Of a stretch of 64,000 bases of DNA, positions 60,357 through 64,000 are shown in pieces. This DNA comes from SIG644 sp045613985. GTDB lineage: Bacteria > Bacillota > Clostridia > Oscillospirales > CAG-272. The stretch spans positions 1-64,000 of the forward strand of contig JAZLCA010000064.1 of NCBI GenBank assembly GCA_045613985.1, in the 5' to 3' direction. Position 1 is the first letter of the stretch. Each line of letters opens with the position of its first letter. A program made the position numbers and the translations under genes. The notes under the pieces are model-generated. The model did no database searches. It was not told where the DNA came from and saw only the letters and a list, made by a program, of their open reading frames with translations.

Positions 60357-61352
60357 ATGAGCAAAATTGCTATTATCGGAAAACAGCAGCCCTTGGTGAT
60401 CCGCCAGCGTATCAAGGAGTATTTGGAGTCTGAGGGACATACGGCGGACATTCTGTACATGCCCACCCGCAACGCGAGTGAGTGGATTGATGAATTGAAG
60501 GGCTACAACGCCATCATTTCGGCGGGCGAAAAATTCCCGGGTATCGTTTTTGAATCTCTCAAAGGCGACCTCAAGCTTTTGTCGCGCTACGGTGTCGGTA
60601 CGGATGAGATCGACAAGGTGACGGCGGCAAATTGTGGCGTGGCGGTCTGCAACGCGGCAGGCTCGCTGTCTACCGCCGTGGCCGAGTGTGCCATGGGAAT
60701 CATCCTTTCGTTGCTTCGCAGTATCCCCACCTCCGACACGGAGGTCAGAGCAGGGGACTGGAGCCGCTTCTTTGAGAGCAAGACGGGCTCGCAGCTGGAG
60801 GGCAAAACGGTGGGTATCATCGGCTTCGGCGATATCTCCAAGGCGCTCGCCAAAATGCTGACCGGCTTTGATTGCCGTGTCATTGCCTATGATATTTACT
60901 GGGACGAGGAGACCGCCCATCGGCTGAACGTCACCTACGCAGATATCCCGACCATTCAAAAAGAGGCCGATATCATCAGCATCCACGTGCCTTCCACTCC
61001 TCAAACGGACGGCATGATCAACAAAGAATTTTTGCAAGGCATGAAGCGCACGGCCTTTTTGGTCAACACCGCAAGAGGCCGCTTGATCGTCGCGCAGGAC
61101 CTGGCCGACGCGCTCAACAACGGCGTGATCGCGGGCGCGGGTATGGACGTCTTCTCACCCGAGCCTCCTCTGCCCGATAACCCCCTGCTGACCGCCAAAA
61201 ACACCGTGCTGTTGCCTCATACGGGTGCTTGCACCATCGAAAGCCATGAGAAAGCGGGTATGATGGCAGCGCGCAACGTCGCAGACTTTTTCGCAGGGCG
61301 CACGGTCAAGACCATTCTCAATCCCGACTACAAAAATCACACGGAGGTATGA
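60357..61352 (+). CDS. D-isomer-specific 2-hydroxyacid dehydrogenase
   Basis: 331 residues. NAD-binding motif GIIGFGDISKALAKM, catalytic Arg near SRYGVGTDEID, the HVPSTPQTDGMIN block and the His in LLPHTGACTIES. Belongs to the phosphoglycerate dehydrogenase/glyoxylate reductase family. Together with the aldolase next to it, it may act on a 2-hydroxy acid released from sugar-acid cleavage. Begins at ATG 60357 (aggggag upstream), overlapping the region just after the dehydrogenase stop. Confidence 0.88.
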   Translation: MSKIAIIGKQQPLVIRQRIKEYLESEGHTADILYMPTRNASEWIDELKGYNAIISAGEKFPGIVFESLKGDLKLLSRYGVGTDEIDKVTAANCGVAVCNAAGSLSTAVAECAMGIILSLLRSIPTSDTEVRAGDWSRFFESKTGSQLEGKTVGIIGFGDISKALAKMLTGFDCRVIAYDIYWDEETAHRLNVTYADIPTIQKEADIISIHVPSTPQTDGMINKEFLQGMKRTAFLVNTARGRLIVAQDLADALNNGVIAGAGMDVFSPEPPLPDNPLLTAKNTVLLPHTGACTIESHEKAGMMAARNVADFFAGRTVKTILNPDYKNHTEV

Positions 61353-61356
61353 CGAT

Positions 61357-62013
61357 ATGAACGATTGCAGAGAATTGCGCCAGGACGTGATTGATACCTG
61401 TCTGTGGTTAAAGGCGAACGGCTTTGTCTTTTCCACCTGGGGTAATATCAGCGTGAGATTGGATGACGGAAATATTCTGATCACCCCCTCCAAGGTAGAC
61501 TATGATACCATGACGCCCGAGGATCTGGTGGTGCTTGCCCCCGACGGCACGCAGGTGTCGGGTCATCGCCTGTCCACCAGCGAGCGTGAGATCCACCGCC
61601 GCGTCATGAATAAGCGTCCCGACGTGGGCGCGATCATCCATATGCACTCGCCCTACGGCATGGCGGCATCGGCAAGAGACGAGGGTATCCCCGTCTTTAC
61701 CGAGGAGATGTGCCAGCTTTTGGGCGGAGCCATCCCCATGTCCAGCGAGTTCGTGCCCTCGGATATGCATGAAAAATTGGGCATCGTGGTGTCTGAATCG
61801 GTGACGGCGGAAGGCAACGCCATTCTCATCCGCAACCACGGTCCGATGTGCTTCGGGCGCAATCTTGCGGAGGCAAGAGTGTGCTGTCAGGTCACTGAAA
61901 AAACCTGTAAATTGTATCTGCATCTGTTGGCGGCGGGCGGTATCAAGCTGATCGAAGAGCAGTATATCGCGCGCGGCAGAGATTATTTTCTCAACGGCTA
62001 CGGAAAATCTTAA
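61357..62013 (+). CDS. Class II aldolase (fuculose-phosphate aldolase-like)
   Basis: 218 residues. Zinc-binding histidines in HMHSPYGM and IRNHGPM; substrate-binding block GNISVR and Glu in FTEEM. The family includes L-fuculose-1-P and L-rhamnulose-1-P aldolases, ribulose-5-P 4-epimerase and keto-acid aldolases such as OtnC. In this operon it probably cleaves a sugar-acid intermediate. It starts four bases after the previous stop. Confidence 0.9.
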   Translation: MNDCRELRQDVIDTCLWLKANGFVFSTWGNISVRLDDGNILITPSKVDYDTMTPEDLVVLAPDGTQVSGHRLSTSEREIHRRVMNKRPDVGAIIHMHSPYGMAASARDEGIPVFTEEMCQLLGGAIPMSSEFVPSDMHEKLGIVVSESVTAEGNAILIRNHGPMCFGRNLAEARVCCQVTEKTCKLYLHLLAAGGIKLIEEQYIARGRDYFLNGYGKS

Positions 62014-62030
62014 TTTGGGAGGAATAGAAC

Positions 62031-63050
62031 ATGAAAGTTGTAACCATGGGCGAGATGATGATTCGTTTTATGCCCAAAAACAATCTGCGCTTCGAACAGG
62101 CCACCGAGTTTGAGGCCTACTACGGCGGTGACGAGTCCATTGTGGCAGTATCGCTCTCCCGCTTTGGCCTGGAATCCCGCTACGTCACCAAGCTCCCGCT
62201 GAACCCTTTGGGTCAGACGGCACTGAACAAATTGCGCGAGCAGGGCGTAGATACGTCCTACATCGTACGCGGCGGCGAGCGTCTGGGACTGAACTTCTAT
62301 GAAAACGGCGCATCGGTGCGTGCATCCAACGTGCTGTATGACCGCAAGTATTCGGCGATTTCGCAGGCCGACGTCGAGGAGTTTGACTTTGACGGTATTT
62401 TCTCGGATGCCGATTGGTTCCACGTTGCAGGCATTACCCCTGCCATCAGCCCCAAGGCGGCTTTGCTCGTTGAGGCGGCCATGAAGGCGGCTAAGGCGCA
62501 CGGCGTGACGGTCAGCGTTGACCTCAACTACCGCGCCAAGCTGTGGACGCCTGAAGAGGCACAGGCGGTCATGATTCCCCTGATGCAGTACGTCGACGTT
62601 TGCATCGGAAACGAGGAGGATGCCGAGAAGGTGTTGGGCTATAAGCCCGAAAACACCGATATCACCAAGGGCGAGCTGGATATCGAAGCTTACAAAGAGG
62701 TATTCATCAAGCTCAAGGAGCGTTTCGGATTTAAGTACATCGGCTCCACCCTGCGCGAGAGCTACTCCGCATCGGATAACGGCTGGTCGGCTATGATCTA
62801 CGACGGCAAAGAATTTTACCGTTCGAGAAATTACAGCATCCACCTGGTTGACCGAGGCGGCGGAGGTGCATCCTTTGCAGCGGGCATGATCTACGGTCTT
62901 CTGAATGGCATGTCCATTGCGGATACCTGCGAGTTTGCTACGGCCTCCTCGGCCCTCAAGCAGACAATCGTGGGAGATTTTAACCTGGCAACGCTGGACG
63001 AAGTTAAAAAGTTGATGGGCGGCGACGCATCGGGCCGCGTCAACCGATAA
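62031..63050 (+). CDS. kdgK: 2-keto-3-deoxygluconate kinase-like PfkB-family protein, catalytic Asp replaced
   Basis: 339 residues. The N-terminal part (GEMMIRFMPKNN, YYGGDESIVAVSLSRFGL) and the middle (VSVDLNYRAKLW, GNEEDAEKVLGY) are of KDG kinase type. The signature that should read DRVGGGDSFAAG instead reads VDRGGGGASFAAG: the catalytic base is Ala280, and the Val before the Gly run is Gly. The frame is otherwise intact. It is either an inactive or regulatory paralogue or a changed catalytic mode. RBS gggagg. It sits between the aldolase and YhcH genes. Confidence 0.85.
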   Translation: MKVVTMGEMMIRFMPKNNLRFEQATEFEAYYGGDESIVAVSLSRFGLESRYVTKLPLNPLGQTALNKLREQGVDTSYIVRGGERLGLNFYENGASVRASNVLYDRKYSAISQADVEEFDFDGIFSDADWFHVAGITPAISPKAALLVEAAMKAAKAHGVTVSVDLNYRAKLWTPEEAQAVMIPLMQYVDVCIGNEEDAEKVLGYKPENTDITKGELDIEAYKEVFIKLKERFGFKYIGSTLRESYSASDNGWSAMIYDGKEFYRSRNYSIHLVDRGGGGASFAAGMIYGLLNGMSIADTCEFATASSALKQTIVGDFNLATLDEVKKLMGGDASGRVNR

Positions 63051-63060
63051 GAGGTGCGAT

Positions 63061-63504
63061 ATGATTATTGATAACATTAAAAATGCGAGCAAATATTTCG
63101 GTCTTGGCAAAGGCTTTGAGGCCGCGCTGACCTATCTTGCCAACTACGAAGGGAAGGCCGATGAAAAAGCGGACATCCCTGTGTGCGAGGGGGTTATGGT
63201 CAAGTGCCGCCCCTATATGACCAAGGCCGTCGAGGATTGCGCTTTCGAGGCACACGAAAAATACGCCGACATCCATTTCGTCGTATCGGGATGCGAGTGC
63301 ATCGGCTACGCGCCTACCGATTCCTTGACGGTTGTCCGCCGCGACGAAGCAAAGGATATGATCTATTTGGAGGGCGAGGGTGTCAATTTGCCCCTCAACG
63401 CCGGTGATTTTATGATCACCCTTCCCGACGATGCCCATATGCCTTGCATCAAGCAGGACGAGAGCGTATTCTGCGCCAAATTGGTTGCCAAGATTTTACT
63501 GTAA
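63061..63504 (+). CDS. YhcH/YjgK/YiaL family protein (DUF386)
   Basis: 147 residues. Conserved residues of the cupin-like family include FEAHEKYADIHFVVSG (with metal-binding His), ITLPDDAHMPCI and KLVAKILL at the end. Relatives occur in sialic-acid, xylose/lyxose and sugar-acid operons and may act as mutarotases or epimerases. The position between kdgK-like and KDPG aldolase-like genes is consistent. It starts ten bases after the previous stop. Confidence 0.88.
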   Translation: MIIDNIKNASKYFGLGKGFEAALTYLANYEGKADEKADIPVCEGVMVKCRPYMTKAVEDCAFEAHEKYADIHFVVSGCECIGYAPTDSLTVVRRDEAKDMIYLEGEGVNLPLNAGDFMITLPDDAHMPCIKQDESVFCAKLVAKILL

Positions 63505-63519
63505 GAGAGGAGAACGATT

Positions 63520-64000
63520 ATGTCTTACCAGATGTCACTCAAAGAAAAAGTTATCAGCTACACCAAGGAAACGGGTATTCTGCCCTGCATCAAGCTGCAC
63601 CACAAGGATGACTATATTGCCTATGCCCAGGCGATGTACGACGGCGGCGCCCGCGTCATTGAGGTTACGATGACCACCCCCGGCGTGCTGGAGGCCATCG
63701 AAGCCATTTCGGATCATTTCGGCGACAAGCTGCTGGTTGCGGCAGGTACGGTGCTGGATCCCACCTCCGCCCGTGAGGTAATTCTGCACGGCGGCAGCAT
63801 CATCGTCAACCCCTGCGTCATCGAGGACGTTATCGACCTGGCCAACCGCTACAACGTGCCCGTATTCAGCGGCGCGTTCAGTGCGACCGAGGTGTTCAAC
63901 GCCATGCGTGCAGGTGCTACCATGGTCAAGATCTTCCCGGGTGCTTTGGGCGGTCCCAAGTACATGACCAACCTCAAAATGGTGTTCCCCGAGGTCAACC
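63520..64000 (+). CDS. eda: KDPG/KHG aldolase-like protein, 3' end beyond the window
   Basis: Only the first ~160 residues are present. IEVTMTTPGVLEAI (catalytic Glu), LVAAGTVLDPTSAREVI and MVKIFPGALGGPKYM (Schiff-base Lys) follow the 2-dehydro-3-deoxy-phosphogluconate aldolase pattern. The loop usually reading GVATPTE is GAFSATE, so substrate preference may differ. It would split KDPG, or a related keto-deoxy acid phosphate, into pyruvate and an aldehyde phosphate. RBS agaggag precedes the ATG at 63520. The operon continues past the end of the window. Confidence 0.9.
   Translation, partial: MSYQMSLKEKVISYTKETGILPCIKLHHKDDYIAYAQAMYDGGARVIEVTMTTPGVLEAIEAISDHFGDKLLVAAGTVLDPTSAREVILHGGSIIVNPCVIEDVIDLANRYNVPVFSGAFSATEVFNAMRAGATMVKIFPGALGGPKYMTNLKMVFPEVN

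Overview
The window looks like chromosome of an uncultured gut-type Clostridia bacterium (Firmicutes). The evidence is the L21-Prp-L27 operon with a Prp-cleavable L27 extension, a T-box leader on ileS, a SigH-like sigma factor, DUF4364 and YwaF/TIGR02206 family proteins, BspA-type leucine-rich repeats, a PPi-type phosphofructokinase, a GTP-type PEP carboxykinase, many lipobox lipoproteins and strong Shine-Dalgarno sites. Promoters are consensus sigma-A type, almost all with 17-base spacers. TGA, TAA and TAG are ordinary stops.

Layout. 1-400: three tRNA genes (Gly, Arg, His). 0.4-4.4 kb: SigH-like factor, DUF4364 protein, homoserine dehydrogenase, MurA. 4.5-14.9 kb: mostly minus-strand units (LRR lipoprotein, cysteine desulfurase and a two-domain lipoprotein; YnbB-like PLP enzyme, DUF975 protein and MurD; an amidase; an HTH-GIN fusion). 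15-18.2 kb: an ABC ATPase/FtsX-like permease pair. 18.5-26.2 kb: PEP carboxykinase, a divergent topoisomerase B subunit, a phosphoesterase, an SDR and PPi-PFK, separated by repeat-bearing intergenic DNA. 26.3-30 kb: a tandem duplication of a whole transcription unit for a solute-binding lipoprotein. 30-41.3 kb: a heterodimeric ABC exporter, a 1169-residue surface lipoprotein and a MacB-like transporter.

Interleaved with 37.7-41.7 kb are tRNA-Lys and tRNA-Arg. Each is followed at the same distance by a displaced copy of its own 3' end. 42.7-43.9 kb: rplU-prp-rpmA. 43.9-50 kb: a Dlt-like secreted-polymer acylation operon with two flanking lipoproteins. 50-55.6 kb: T-box, ileS, lspA, an RluA-family synthase and a HAD phosphatase. 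55.7-58 kb: two lipoproteins. 58-64 kb: a LacI regulator divergent from a sugar-acid catabolic operon (dehydrogenases, class II aldolase, KDG kinase-like protein, YhcH, KDPG aldolase-like) with a palindromic operator at its start.

The most unusual observations are: (1) ileS has an in-frame TGA exactly where IleRS enzymes carry a conserved Trp, while TGA serves as a stop elsewhere; (2) the two tRNA-linked ~167-bp units that end in a 3' tRNA fragment with the same one-base T-loop insertion; (3) a KDG kinase-like protein lacking the catalytic Asp. I saw no CRISPR array, integrase or transposase.
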